Part shown: positions 25,766 through 34,115 of the stretch, piece after piece | Position numbering within the stretch: the first letter of the stretch is position 1 | How the letters are laid out: each line of letters begins with the position of its first letter | From: Vulcanimicrobiota bacterium | Lineage (GTDB): Bacteria > Vulcanimicrobiota > Vulcanimicrobiia > Vulcanimicrobiales > Vulcanimicrobiaceae | Length of the DNA stretch: 64,000 nucleotides | Assembly (NCBI GenBank): GCA_027452165.1 | Contig: DAIDGX010000008.1 | Coordinates: forward strand, 103,565-167,564 | Direction of reading: 5' to 3' | Notes under the pieces: generated by a model | Told to the model about the DNA's origin: nothing | Database searches by the model: none | What the model saw: the letters and a program-made list of their open reading frames with translations, nothing else | Program-made: the position numbers and the translations under genes

Positions 25766-26265
25766 AGACGGGCGACGGAGGGATCACGACCACGTTGCCC
25801 GCGCCACAGTGCGCGGGCAAACGCTTTGCCATCGTGAGCGCGCGCTGGTACGTGCAGCTCACCGATTGGCTGATCGATGGCGCACGGCGTGGGTTTGCGG
25901 CGTGCGGCGTCGATCCGGGCGACGTCGATCTCTACGAGGTGCCGGGCTGCTTCGAACTGCCGCTTGGATGCCGCAAGGTGATCGACCTCGATCGCTACGA
26001 CGGGGTAGTGGCGCTCGGCGTGGTGATTCGCGGCGATACGCCGCATTTCGACTTCGTCGCCGGCGAATGCGCGCGCGGGATCATGGACGTGCAATTACGC
26101 AGCGGCGTGCCGATCGGCTTCGGCGTGCTGACCACGGAGACGCTCGCGCAAGCACAAGAGCGCGCCGATCCGTCGCGGATGGACAAAGGCTACGAAGCGG
26201 CAATGGCTGTGGCGCACCTCGCGAGCGTTACCGGCGGCCAGCCGCGGGCGGGCTTCCGCTCGTAG
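25762..26265 (+). CDS. ribH: 6,7-dimethyl-8-ribityllumazine synthase
   Basis: Joins the products of RibA/RibD and RibB to make lumazine. The 167-residue protein starts at a GTG overlapping the ribBA stop. Family motifs are FAIVSARWYVQLTDWLIDGA, VPGCFELPLG, VALGVVIRGDTPHFDFVAGECARGI (with the catalytic His) and FGVLTTETLAQAQERAD. Its 3' end overlaps the opposite-strand SCO-like gene by 38 bases. Confidence 0.95.
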   Translation: MKTGDGGITTTLPAPQCAGKRFAIVSARWYVQLTDWLIDGARRGFAACGVDPGDVDLYEVPGCFELPLGCRKVIDLDRYDGVVALGVVIRGDTPHFDFVAGECARGIMDVQLRSGVPIGFGVLTTETLAQAQERADPSRMDKGYEAAMAVAHLASVTGGQPRAGFRS

Positions 26266-26962
26266 CGAGCCACGCCCGCAGAGCGATCGCGAGCGCCACG
26301 ATCGCGGCGCCGGTGAAGAGCAGCATGCCGATTGCAATAACGTAGGCGAGCGGACGAGCGAAGCTCTCGCTCACCCCAAACGCGGCACCGCACGAAACGC
26401 CGAAGTTCTGCAGCCATAAGCCCAGACGTTCGAGCGGATTGCCGGTTTCGCCGTCGGCGGTGCGCAGTTCGGCGAGCACCTCGCTCGGCTCCCACGAGTT
26501 CCCGGCCGTCAAGGACGTTAGGCGATCGCTGCGGTCGAAGATGGCGAGCGCCTCGCCATGCACCAGCACGCCGGGCGCGTTGCCGGGCGATACGTTCACG
26601 TTGAAGCGCTTCGCGAAGGTTAAAACGGTGGCGGGATCACCCGTGAGCAGGCTCCAGCGCCGGGGATCGGCGCCGAAGTTGCGCGCGTAGATGCGCAGCA
26701 CGCGAGGCGTGTCGTGGGTGGGGTCGATCGTGACCTCGATCAACCGCGCGCTCGGCGGAAGGTGTGCCTGCATCTCCTGGAATTTCAGCGAGATCGCGGG
26801 GCACTCGGTTGCGTCGGCGCACCGTGTATACATGAACGCAAGCACCCGTGCGCGCCCGTGAAACGTGTTCCAACGCACGCGCCGGCCGAGCTGATCGACA
26901 AAGGTGGGATTTCCGGGAACGCGCGCGCCGATCTGTATCGTCGGTACCCATGGCAAGAGCAT
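26228..26962 (-). CDS. SCO1/SenC-like thioredoxin-fold protein with a C-terminal anchor
   Basis: SCO proteins deliver copper or reduce cysteines for cytochrome oxidase CuA assembly. The 244-residue protein has the metal/redox motif YTRCADATECP (Cys-X5-Cys-Pro) and a later His in VLVHGEALAIFD, the third copper ligand. Unusually there is no N-terminal signal or helix: the ATG at 26962 is preceded by an in-frame stop, and the single transmembrane segment is at about 205-230. Topology would therefore need insertion by the C-terminal helix. No cytochrome c oxidase genes are nearby; cydAB further on does not need CuA. Confidence 0.78.
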   Translation of the reverse strand: MLLPWVPTIQIGARVPGNPTFVDQLGRRVRWNTFHGRARVLAFMYTRCADATECPAISLKFQEMQAHLPPSARLIEVTIDPTHDTPRVLRIYARNFGADPRRWSLLTGDPATVLTFAKRFNVNVSPGNAPGVLVHGEALAIFDRSDRLTSLTAGNSWEPSEVLAELRTADGETGNPLERLGLWLQNFGVSCGAAFGVSESFARPLAYVIAIGMLLFTGAAIVALAIALRAWLATSGSPPAAGRR

Positions 26963-27038
26963 GAGCGTACACTACCAGCGGGCCGTGAAGCGTTCGAGAA
27001 GGCAGAGGTACCCGTGCGCGCCTGACTAATGGGCGCTC

Positions 27039-28055
27039 ATGCCCACCCCGCACGATCTCTGCCCCGTCACCTGGGACGGCGATGCCGTTCGCTACCTCGA
27101 CCAGCGCCGCTTACCACACGACGTGCGGCACGAGCGCGCGCGATCCGTCGAAGAGATCGAAGCGGCGATCAAGACGCTTGCGGTACGTGGGGCACCCGCC
27201 ATCGGCGTCTTCGGCGCGTACGGCGTGGCGTTGCTGCGCGATCTCATCGCCGATGACGAGGCGTTCCGTGCCGCGGCGCAGCGCGTACGCGAGGCGCGTC
27301 CGACGGCGGTCAACTTGGCATGGGCGGTCGATCGCGTGCTTGCCGCTTCGAACATGCTTGCCGAGGCCAAGGAGATTCATCGCGAACAGATCGCGATGGA
27401 TGAAGCGATGGCCGACGCGGGCCTCGACCTGATCCCGAAGAACGCGCGCATCCTCACGCACTGCAATACGGGACCGATTGCGACGGCCGGCGGCGGCACC
27501 GCGCTCGGCGTGATCGTCGCGGCACAACGCGCCGGCAAGAAGCCGCACGTCTTCGTCGATGAGACGCGCCCGTTGCTGCAAGGCGCCCGGCTCACCTACT
27601 TCGAGTTGCAGCAAGCCGGTATCGATGCGACGCTCCAGGTGGACGGGGCCGCGGCGATCGCGATGCAGCGTCAACACATCGATCTCGTGATCGTCGGCGC
27701 CGATCGGATCGCGCGTAACGGCGATACGGCAAACAAGATCGGCACCTACGGGCTCGCGGTGCTTGCCGCACATCACGGTATTCCGTTCTACGTGGCCGCA
27801 CCGCGTTCGACGTTCGATTTTGCGATGCGCTCGGGCGACGAGATTCATATCGAGGAGCGCGCGCCGGAGGAGGTGACCGCGTTTGGCGGCACGCCGGTCG
27901 CGCCCACCGGCGCTGCCGTGTACAACCCCGCGTTCGACGTGACGCCCGGGCATCTGGTGACGGCCTTCATCACCGAATACGGTGTGGTGAAGCCGCCGTA
28001 TGCCGAGACGATCGCCGCGCTCGAACTACGGCCGCGTTTTAGCGCGCTCATCTAG
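27039..28055 (+). CDS. mtnA: S-methyl-5-thioribose-1-phosphate isomerase
   Basis: Isomerises methylthioribose 1-phosphate in the methionine salvage pathway. The 338-residue protein shows VRGAPAIGVFGAYGVAL, the catalytic Cys in ILTHCNTGPIATAGGGTALG, DETRPLLQGARLTYFEL and the catalytic Asp in IVGADRIARNGDTANKIGTY, which separate it from eIF2B alpha relatives. It is followed by holA one base after its stop. Other salvage genes are not in the window. Confidence 0.95.
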   Translation: MPTPHDLCPVTWDGDAVRYLDQRRLPHDVRHERARSVEEIEAAIKTLAVRGAPAIGVFGAYGVALLRDLIADDEAFRAAAQRVREARPTAVNLAWAVDRVLAASNMLAEAKEIHREQIAMDEAMADAGLDLIPKNARILTHCNTGPIATAGGGTALGVIVAAQRAGKKPHVFVDETRPLLQGARLTYFELQQAGIDATLQVDGAAAIAMQRQHIDLVIVGADRIARNGDTANKIGTYGLAVLAAHHGIPFYVAAPRSTFDFAMRSGDEIHIEERAPEEVTAFGGTPVAPTGAAVYNPAFDVTPGHLVTAFITEYGVVKPPYAETIAALELRPRFSALI

Positions 28056-28056
28056 C

Positions 28057-29040
28057 ATGAAGGCGTACGAATTCTTCGACAAGTCCCCGAAAATCGGCAC
28101 GCTCGTGGTGATCGAGGGAACGGAGCGGGTGCTCGCGGAGCGCGTCCTCGAGGTCCTGATGGACCGGCTCTTGCCCGAGATGCGCGAGCTGAATCTGGAG
28201 CGCATTCCCGCATCGGAATGGAGCGATGCCGGACGCGTGCGCGAGGCCGTGCAGGCGATGCCGTTTCTTGCCGAGCGCCGTGTGGTGGTGGTCGCTGACG
28301 CGCAGGCGCTCAAGGCGCAAGCGCGACGCGATCTGCTCGAGGTGGCGCAGAACCTCCCCGACGGCAATACGCTCGTTATCCTCGATCTCGTCCCGGCGCG
28401 CTCGCAGCGTCCGCAACCGCTCGGCGCGCAGCTCGGGCGCGCGGCGCTGCGCATCGATACGACCGCAAGCGAGGAAACGCGCACGCGCTATATCACCGAG
28501 TTGCTTGCGACGCTCGGCGCAACGGCCGAGCCGCGCGTCGTGAGCGAGTTGGCACGCAGCGAAGCCGAGCTCGCCGCGGTGCGCAACGATCTGGAAAAGC
28601 TCGCGCTCGGCGGCAGAAAGATCACCTTCAAGGATTTGGAGAGCGAGTCGCTCGCGATCGAGGATCCGAAGGCGTACCTCTACGCGAGCGCGCTCGTCGA
28701 AGGGAAGACCGCGCAGGCGCTGGCGATCGCCCACGAACTCTTCGCGAACGATCCGCGCGGCGCCGCGATCCCGTTGCTCTCGGCGCTTGCCACCGAGTGT
28801 GGGTTCCTCTGGGAACTCGCTCGGCCGGGCGGCGCGCTGCCTGCCCGCGCGCGCTGGCGCGAGCGGGCGCTGCGGCCGCTCGCCGGACGCGTCGGCGAAC
28901 GCCGCGCACGGATTGCGTACGAGCGCGCCGTGCGCGGCGTTGAGTCGATCGTGACGGGCTCCGCCGGCAACGACCCAGAGGATCATCGGACGTTGGTCGA
29001 ACGGATAACGGCCGAGCTTTCGGCCATGAGCCGCCGATAA
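28057..29040 (+). CDS. holA: DNA polymerase III subunit delta
   Basis: Clamp-loader subunit that opens the sliding clamp. The 327-residue protein has the N-terminal wrench-like region (LVVIEGTERVLAERVLEVLM, MPFLAERRVVVVADAQAL), ERIPASEWS, and a helical C-terminal collar domain (ALVEGKTAQALAIAHELF, IPLLSALATECGFLWELA). The ATG at 28057 was chosen because the longer frame overlaps mtnA. Identity rests on the overall pattern of HolA proteins, which are poorly conserved. Confidence 0.85.
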   Translation: MKAYEFFDKSPKIGTLVVIEGTERVLAERVLEVLMDRLLPEMRELNLERIPASEWSDAGRVREAVQAMPFLAERRVVVVADAQALKAQARRDLLEVAQNLPDGNTLVILDLVPARSQRPQPLGAQLGRAALRIDTTASEETRTRYITELLATLGATAEPRVVSELARSEAELAAVRNDLEKLALGGRKITFKDLESESLAIEDPKAYLYASALVEGKTAQALAIAHELFANDPRGAAIPLLSALATECGFLWELARPGGALPARARWRERALRPLAGRVGERRARIAYERAVRGVESIVTGSAGNDPEDHRTLVERITAELSAMSRR

Positions 29041-29048
29041 CCAGGGAG

Positions 29049-31166
29049 ATGGAGGTTCTCACGCCCACGGATTTGGGCTCTGCGTCCGCAAACGATCCCA
29101 AGCAATTGTTGATCGACGATGTGGAGCGCGCGCGTGCCGATCGCGACGACCTCGACCGTCAGATCGCCGCCGATCAGGAGCGCTTGGCCGAGATCCGCAC
29201 CGCGCTCGATGCGATGGTAACCGCCGTGTGGCGCGACATCAACGGACAGCAGCAACGGATGCGCGACCGCGATAACATCACCGCCGCGCTTACCTTCGGA
29301 TGGTTGGGAACCTACCAACTTGTCGCGGCGGCGCTTGCGGTGCTCGCGTTCGTTGGGGCGATCTACGCCGCGCAAGCTGCGGGAGCGATGACCGTGCTTG
29401 GTCTCTATGCCGTTCTCGGCCTGATCGGGTACGTGGTCGCGCGCGATCAATGCCTCGCACCGCTTCGCAAGGCACGCTCGTCCTATCTTGGCTCCGACGG
29501 GAAGGACGTGCGTTTCGTGGCGTTCTCGCGCTACGAACCCGGACTCAATCACCCGTTGATCGGATTCGACGGCCCAACCAACGGCAAACTCGAAGACCGG
29601 GCGTGGAAAATCCCCGGCGTGCGCGACAAGGACGCGATGCTCGAAACCTTCATCGAGGTGATCGACGAACGCCGTAGCAACGTGTTGCTCACGCGCTTCC
29701 CCGACCGCAAACCGACGCTCGTTCACGCCGATTTGGAGAACCCGTTCGTCCGTGCATATGGCGTCTTTTTTCAACGCGCGCTCGAGCGCCATCTTCCGGC
29801 GGTCGAGAAACAAGCAAACGACTTTCGCGAGATCGTGGCGCGGTACGGCAAGCGCAAGGAGGCCGACGATCGCGTACACCTGCTCGAAGCGGAATTGCGC
29901 GAGTTCGACGGTACCGCGGCGATCATGCGTGGGCTCATGCTGCCGTCCGCGGCGCGCGACCGGCTGCTGCGTCAGGTCGTGCTCTTTCGTTTGGGCGACC
30001 CGGCGGTACGCCGCGGCGCGTTCATCGTGGCGGGCGAACGCGCCGACCTTACCGACGTAGCACAGACGCTTGCGCGCGCGAGCGCGGCGACGCTCTTGAA
30101 GATGTCGTTTTCGCAGATCAAGATCGGGTATGTGGGCCAAGGGGCATCCACCGTCGCGCGCATCTTCGATCAGGCCAAGCGCGTGCGCTCCATCGTCTTC
30201 ATCGACGAAGCCGATAAGTTTTTCTCGACGACGGCGTCGTCGCAGTACGAGGCGATGCGTCGCGAGGTGGAGCAGGCGCTATTCAAGGAGTGGGATCAGC
30301 TCGAAGGACGGACCGACGTGTGGGTGATCGCGGGGGCGCACACACGCGAGGGGCTCGATCCGACGGCGCTCGCGCGCTTTGGGGTGCTGCTGGATATCGC
30401 GCCGAGTGCCGAGGAGTCCACCTCGACGACCGTGATCGACGGCGCGGCCGCGGGCCTGCCCAGTGTGGAGGTGGCGCTCTCGCCGCCGGTCGTTGCCCGC
30501 AACCGGCTGCTCGCGGCGATGTTTGCCCACGTCGAGACGATGGAGTCGCAGGGGATCACCGTGCCGCGCGCGGTGCTGATCGCAGGGCCGTCACGCGATG
30601 CGCGGCAGACGGTCGTGAACAGCCTGGCCGAACAGACGAGCCTGCCGGTGGTCGATGCCACGCTCGACCTCCTGGACGATGCGCTTGCGCACGCCCGCGG
30701 GCTTGGCCGCGCCCTCATCGAGGTCGAGGTCCCCGAGTACGGTGAGCTTGGGGCGATCGCCCACCTCGCGATGACGGTCGATGAGATCGCGAACGCGCAC
30801 GAGCCGATCTTCGTGCTGGCCTCCACCGCGGACGCCTCGGTGCTCGACCCGGAGTTGCGCGCGCGCTTCCCTGAGTTTATCGACCTGACCGAGCTCGACG
30901 GCCCCGCTCGCCGCGAGGGGCTCCGCGAGTTGCTTGGGAGCCGCCCGCTCGACTTCGACCTGGAGGCCTCGCTCGACGAGCTCGAAGCGCGCACCGAGGG
31001 GATGACGTTCGAGCACCTCAAGCAGTACGTGGATGAAGCAGGGCGGCGCGCGGCGCTGCGCGCCATCGACGGCGGATCGCCCGATCACGTGCTCTTCACG
31101 CTGGCCGATTTCGAGGTGCGCGCCAATCCCAGCCCTGCGACGAAAGACGACGAGGCGGCGCTCTAG
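29049..31166 (+). CDS. Membrane-anchored tandem AAA protein with degenerate Walker A motifs
   Basis: A 705-residue protein built of an N-terminal coiled coil (about 24-58), two transmembrane helices (about 84-107 and 112-131), a linker domain, and two AAA-like modules. The first module (about 320-450) has intact Walker B SIVFIDEADKFF, a YVGQGASTVARIF helix like the post-Walker-A segment of classic AAA proteins, and Arg-containing sensor regions (ALARFG). Its Walker A position reads VAGERADLTDV, with no GK[ST]. The second module (about 490-640) has GPSRDARQT in place of Walker A and a degraded Walker B. It probably acts as a scaffold or regulator, not a normal ATPase. The gene follows holA by eight bases. 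Confidence 0.75.
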   Translation: MEVLTPTDLGSASANDPKQLLIDDVERARADRDDLDRQIAADQERLAEIRTALDAMVTAVWRDINGQQQRMRDRDNITAALTFGWLGTYQLVAAALAVLAFVGAIYAAQAAGAMTVLGLYAVLGLIGYVVARDQCLAPLRKARSSYLGSDGKDVRFVAFSRYEPGLNHPLIGFDGPTNGKLEDRAWKIPGVRDKDAMLETFIEVIDERRSNVLLTRFPDRKPTLVHADLENPFVRAYGVFFQRALERHLPAVEKQANDFREIVARYGKRKEADDRVHLLEAELREFDGTAAIMRGLMLPSAARDRLLRQVVLFRLGDPAVRRGAFIVAGERADLTDVAQTLARASAATLLKMSFSQIKIGYVGQGASTVARIFDQAKRVRSIVFIDEADKFFSTTASSQYEAMRREVEQALFKEWDQLEGRTDVWVIAGAHTREGLDPTALARFGVLLDIAPSAEESTSTTVIDGAAAGLPSVEVALSPPVVARNRLLAAMFAHVETMESQGITVPRAVLIAGPSRDARQTVVNSLAEQTSLPVVDATLDLLDDALAHARGLGRALIEVEVPEYGELGAIAHLAMTVDEIANAHEPIFVLASTADASVLDPELRARFPEFIDLTELDGPARREGLRELLGSRPLDFDLEASLDELEARTEGMTFEHLKQYVDEAGRRAALRAIDGGSPDHVLFTLADFEVRANPSPATKDDEAAL

Positions 31167-31193
31167 GCGGGGGCGAACGGAGCCCTTCGTCCC

Positions 31194-32621
31194 ATGAATT
31201 ACCGTACGTATGCGTCGCCGTTCTCTTGGAGATACGGCCGAGCCGAGCTTCGCACGCTATTCTCGGAAGAAGAACGCCGCAAATTGTGGCGTGCGGTGTG
31301 GGTTTCCCTCGCCGAAGCGCAACTAGCGAAGGGGCTCGTCACTCCCGAAGAACTCGCCGATCTCCGCGCACACGCGCACGAGGTTGACGTCGAGGCCGCG
31401 CTTGCAATCGAGCGCGAGATTCATCACGACTTGATGGCCGAGATCCGTGTCTTCGCCTCGCAGGCGAAGCTTGGCGGCGGCAAGCTGCATCTGGGCGCCA
31501 CCTCGATGGACATCGAGGACACGGTCGAGACCTACCGGCTGCGCTTGGCGCTTGCGATGGTGGGCGAGAACCTGCGTGGCCTGCTCGAGAGCTTTGCCTC
31601 GCGTATCGAGCAGTACGGCGATCTCGTCTGCATGGCGTTCACGCATCTGCAGCCCGCCGAACCGACGACGCTTGGCTATCGTCTTGCGATGTACGCGCAA
31701 GATCTGCTGATCGACGACGCCAACCTGCGCTTCGTCTTCGAGCAGTTGACGACGAAGGGGCTGCGCGGCGCGGTCGGCACGGCGGCTTCGTACGAGCATC
31801 TGCTCGATCACAGCGGGCGCTCGGGAGAGCTGGAAGCGCACGTGCTCTCCGCGTTCGGTTTACAGGCGCGTGAGATCGCGACGCAGACCTATCCGCGCAA
31901 GCTCGATTACCTGCTGCTCTCGGGGCTTGCGGGCTTGGGTGCGTCGCTCTCGAAGTTTGCCGCCGACATTCGCATTCTCTCGAGCCCCGAGTTCGGTGAG
32001 GTTGCCGAACCGTTCGGCAAGTCGCAGGTCGGCAGCTCGGCGATGCCGTTCAAGCGCAACCCGATCATCTGCGAACGGATCGATTCGCTCGCGCGTCTGT
32101 TGGTGGGGTATAGCGACGTCGCTTGGCAGAACGCCGCGACGAACTATCTGGAGCGCACGCTCGACGACAGCGCGAACCGCCGCACGACGCTTCCCGAAGC
32201 GCTGCTTTGCACCGACGAGATTATCACGCTCGCGCGTAAGGTGATCGACGGTTTACGCGTCGAGGAGCGTCGCATCGCGCACAACCTGCGCACCTACGGT
32301 CCCTTCGCCGGTACTGAAGCCGTGATGATGGAGGCCGCGCGCGCCGGTGGCAACCGCCAGGACCTGCACGAGCAGATCCGCAGCGCCGCGATGGAAGCCT
32401 GGGCCGCGTTAGCGCGCGGTGAGGACAACCCCCTCGCGCAGACCCTCGCCGCCGACGCAGCGCTCACCGCCCTCGTCGATCCCGCCGAGATCCGTCGCCT
32501 CCTCGACCCAAGCAAACACGTCGGCACCGCCCCGCAACGCGCTCAGGCCCTCGCCCAGAAAATCGCCGCCCTCCCCGCATTCCCCAAACAAAAACTCGTA
32601 GAGGTCTCACCCCATGCATAG
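31194..32621 (+). CDS. purB: Adenylosuccinate lyase
   Basis: Removes fumarate from SAICAR and from adenylosuccinate. The 475 residues include MNYRTYASPFSWRYG, LHLGATSMDIEDT, FTHLQPAEPTTLGYR and the family signature VGSSAMPFKRNPIICERI containing the catalytic Ser loop. Length is normal. It begins a block of purine genes, separated from purC by a 294-base tract of tandem repeats. Confidence 0.95.
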   Translation: MNYRTYASPFSWRYGRAELRTLFSEEERRKLWRAVWVSLAEAQLAKGLVTPEELADLRAHAHEVDVEAALAIEREIHHDLMAEIRVFASQAKLGGGKLHLGATSMDIEDTVETYRLRLALAMVGENLRGLLESFASRIEQYGDLVCMAFTHLQPAEPTTLGYRLAMYAQDLLIDDANLRFVFEQLTTKGLRGAVGTAASYEHLLDHSGRSGELEAHVLSAFGLQAREIATQTYPRKLDYLLLSGLAGLGASLSKFAADIRILSSPEFGEVAEPFGKSQVGSSAMPFKRNPIICERIDSLARLLVGYSDVAWQNAATNYLERTLDDSANRRTTLPEALLCTDEIITLARKVIDGLRVEERRIAHNLRTYGPFAGTEAVMMEAARAGGNRQDLHEQIRSAAMEAWAALARGEDNPLAQTLAADAALTALVDPAEIRRLLDPSKHVGTAPQRAQALAQKIAALPAFPKQKLVEVSPHA

Positions 32622-32915
32622 CACCCCCCCCCGTCAAGTGGCGAGCAAAGCAACGCCCCCCGCCCGCCAAGTGGCAAGCGAAGCGATGCCCCAACCCCGC
32701 CACAAGGCGAGCGAAGCGATGCCCCAACCCCGCCAAAGGGCGAGCGAAGCGATGCCCAAAGCCCGCCGGAGTCCCGATCTCACCGCGGCGACCGAGGCGA
32801 TGCCCAATAGGGCCGCCCGAGGGGAATCGCGGCCGGGCAGCCGGGTCGATGCGGCCCACGGTATGGGGGCCCCACAACGTGGGGGGCGCGGAGGCTGGGC
32901 CGGAGCGCCTTCCAA
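32622..32915. other. Purine-operon intergenic region with a minisatellite
   Basis: 294 bases between purB and purC. The first half holds four tandem copies of a 33-base unit (listed separately). The second half is G+C-rich and has no evident promoter consensus. A 101-codon frame (32614-32919) runs through it because the repeat unit is a multiple of three, but it lacks a ribosome-binding site and its product is an 11-residue repeat of Ala, Pro, Arg and Ser, so I leave it as non-coding. Confidence 0.6.
32636..32767. repeat. Tandem direct repeat, four copies of a 33-bp unit
   Basis: Units begin at 32636, 32669, 32702 and 32735. The core GCGAGCGAAGCGATGCCCC is shared by units 3 and 4, with one or a few changes in units 1 and 2; the following CAACCCCGCC is also mostly kept. 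Units 2 to 4 are the most alike and unit 1 is most diverged. There are no spacers, so it is not a CRISPR array. It may be a slippage-generated minisatellite. Confidence 0.85.
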
Positions 32916-34115
32916 ATGAACAAAGGCATCGAGATTGCGCGCGGCAAGACCAAGGTTCTGTACGAACATCCGGGGGCGCCGGATCAGTTGGTGGTGGCGC
33001 AGACCGACAACATCTCCGCGGGTGACGGCGCGCGCAAGAGCGTGATCGCGGGCAAGGGACGATTGGCGGCGCAGACGACCGCTCGCGTCTTTCGCCTGCT
33101 CAACCTCTGTGGATTGCCGACGCATTACTTGAGCGGCGGCGAAGACGACGACAACAACGAGATGCTGGTGCGGCGCGCCAACATGATTCCGCTCGAGGTG
33201 GTGGTACGCGGTGTCGCGGCCGGCTCGTTCGTGAAACGTAACCCCGGCGTCGGACGCGGTGCGCTGATGGTGCCGCGTGTCATCGAGTTTTTCCTGAAGG
33301 ACGACGCACAGCACGACCCGATCATCTCGCCCGATCAAATCGTGGCCGATGGCGTGGCTTCGCCGGCGGAACTCGGCGTGATGACCGAACTTGCGCGCTT
33401 GACCTTCGAGATTCTCGCGCACGCCTGGCGCAAACGCGAGGTGTTGCTCGTCGATCTGAAGATCGAATTCGGACGCGTGGTCGGTGGCCCGGACAAAGGG
33501 CAACTGGTGATCGCCGACGTGATCGACAACGACGCATGGCGCATCTGGCCGCAAGGGCGCGAAGAGTTGATGCTCGATAAGCAGATGTATCGCAATCTGC
33601 CCGAGGTGAACGACGCCGCGCTCGAACGCGTGAAGGCGGCCTACGAACAGGTGGCCGATTTGGTCGGGACCTTCCCGGTGATGCGTCCCGGTATGGCGGC
33701 GATCATCTGCGACGGACCCGAGAGCGTCGAGCAGGCGAACAACGTCGCCCTTGCGCTGCAGCAACTCGGGTTGCCGACCGTTCGTCACGTGGCGAGCCCT
33801 GCGCGCACGCCGGGCTTCGTGCTGCAACTCGTGCAGCAACTCGAGGCGACCTTTGCGCGCGTGTTCTTCATCGCGGTCGGCAGCGACGACATGTTGCGCG
33901 CGATGCTCGACGCGGCGTCATCCTCACCGGTGTTCGGTTGGGGTGGCGATGCGCATGCCGTTGCGATGCAGTGCGCAAAGATGCTCGCGCTCGACGACAC
34001 GGTGCTCTACGGTCGCACGCTGTTGATGCAGGCCAACGCGCGTTCGGCGGTGCTCCAGGCCGACGCCATGCTCCAGCAACAGGCGCAGCGCGCCCCGGGC
34101 GCAACCGTTGGCTAA
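32916..34115 (+). CDS. purC: PAICS-like fusion: PurC (SAICAR synthetase) with a degenerate PurE-like domain
   Basis: The PurC half (about 1-255) adds aspartate to CAIR. It shows IARGKTKVLYE, MIPLEVVVRGVAAGSFVKRN, DLKIEFGRV and ADVIDNDAWRIWPQGRE, closer to vertebrate PAICS and its relatives than to usual bacterial PurC. The second half (about 258-385) has the PurE fold pattern: CDGPESVEQANN replaces the GSxSD loop, VASPARTPG replaces SAHRTP (the His is lost) and VGSDDM replaces the Gly-rich AGGAAH loop. It is therefore probably inactive as an AIR carboxylase, unlike PurE of working PAICS. It starts in the purB-purC gap and overlaps purL by eight bases. Confidence 0.9.
   Translation: MNKGIEIARGKTKVLYEHPGAPDQLVVAQTDNISAGDGARKSVIAGKGRLAAQTTARVFRLLNLCGLPTHYLSGGEDDDNNEMLVRRANMIPLEVVVRGVAAGSFVKRNPGVGRGALMVPRVIEFFLKDDAQHDPIISPDQIVADGVASPAELGVMTELARLTFEILAHAWRKREVLLVDLKIEFGRVVGGPDKGQLVIADVIDNDAWRIWPQGREELMLDKQMYRNLPEVNDAALERVKAAYEQVADLVGTFPVMRPGMAAIICDGPESVEQANNVALALQQLGLPTVRHVASPARTPGFVLQLVQQLEATFARVFFIAVGSDDMLRAMLDAASSSPVFGWGGDAHAVAMQCAKMLALDDTVLYGRTLLMQANARSAVLQADAMLQQQAQRAPGATVG

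Noticed and set aside
32636..32767. CRISPR array
   Set aside because: The 33-bp units are contiguous with no spacers, and no cas genes are nearby.
32614..32919. A 101-residue repeat protein between purB and purC
   Set aside because: The frame is open only because the repeat is a multiple of three; no ribosome-binding site, and it overlaps both neighbours.
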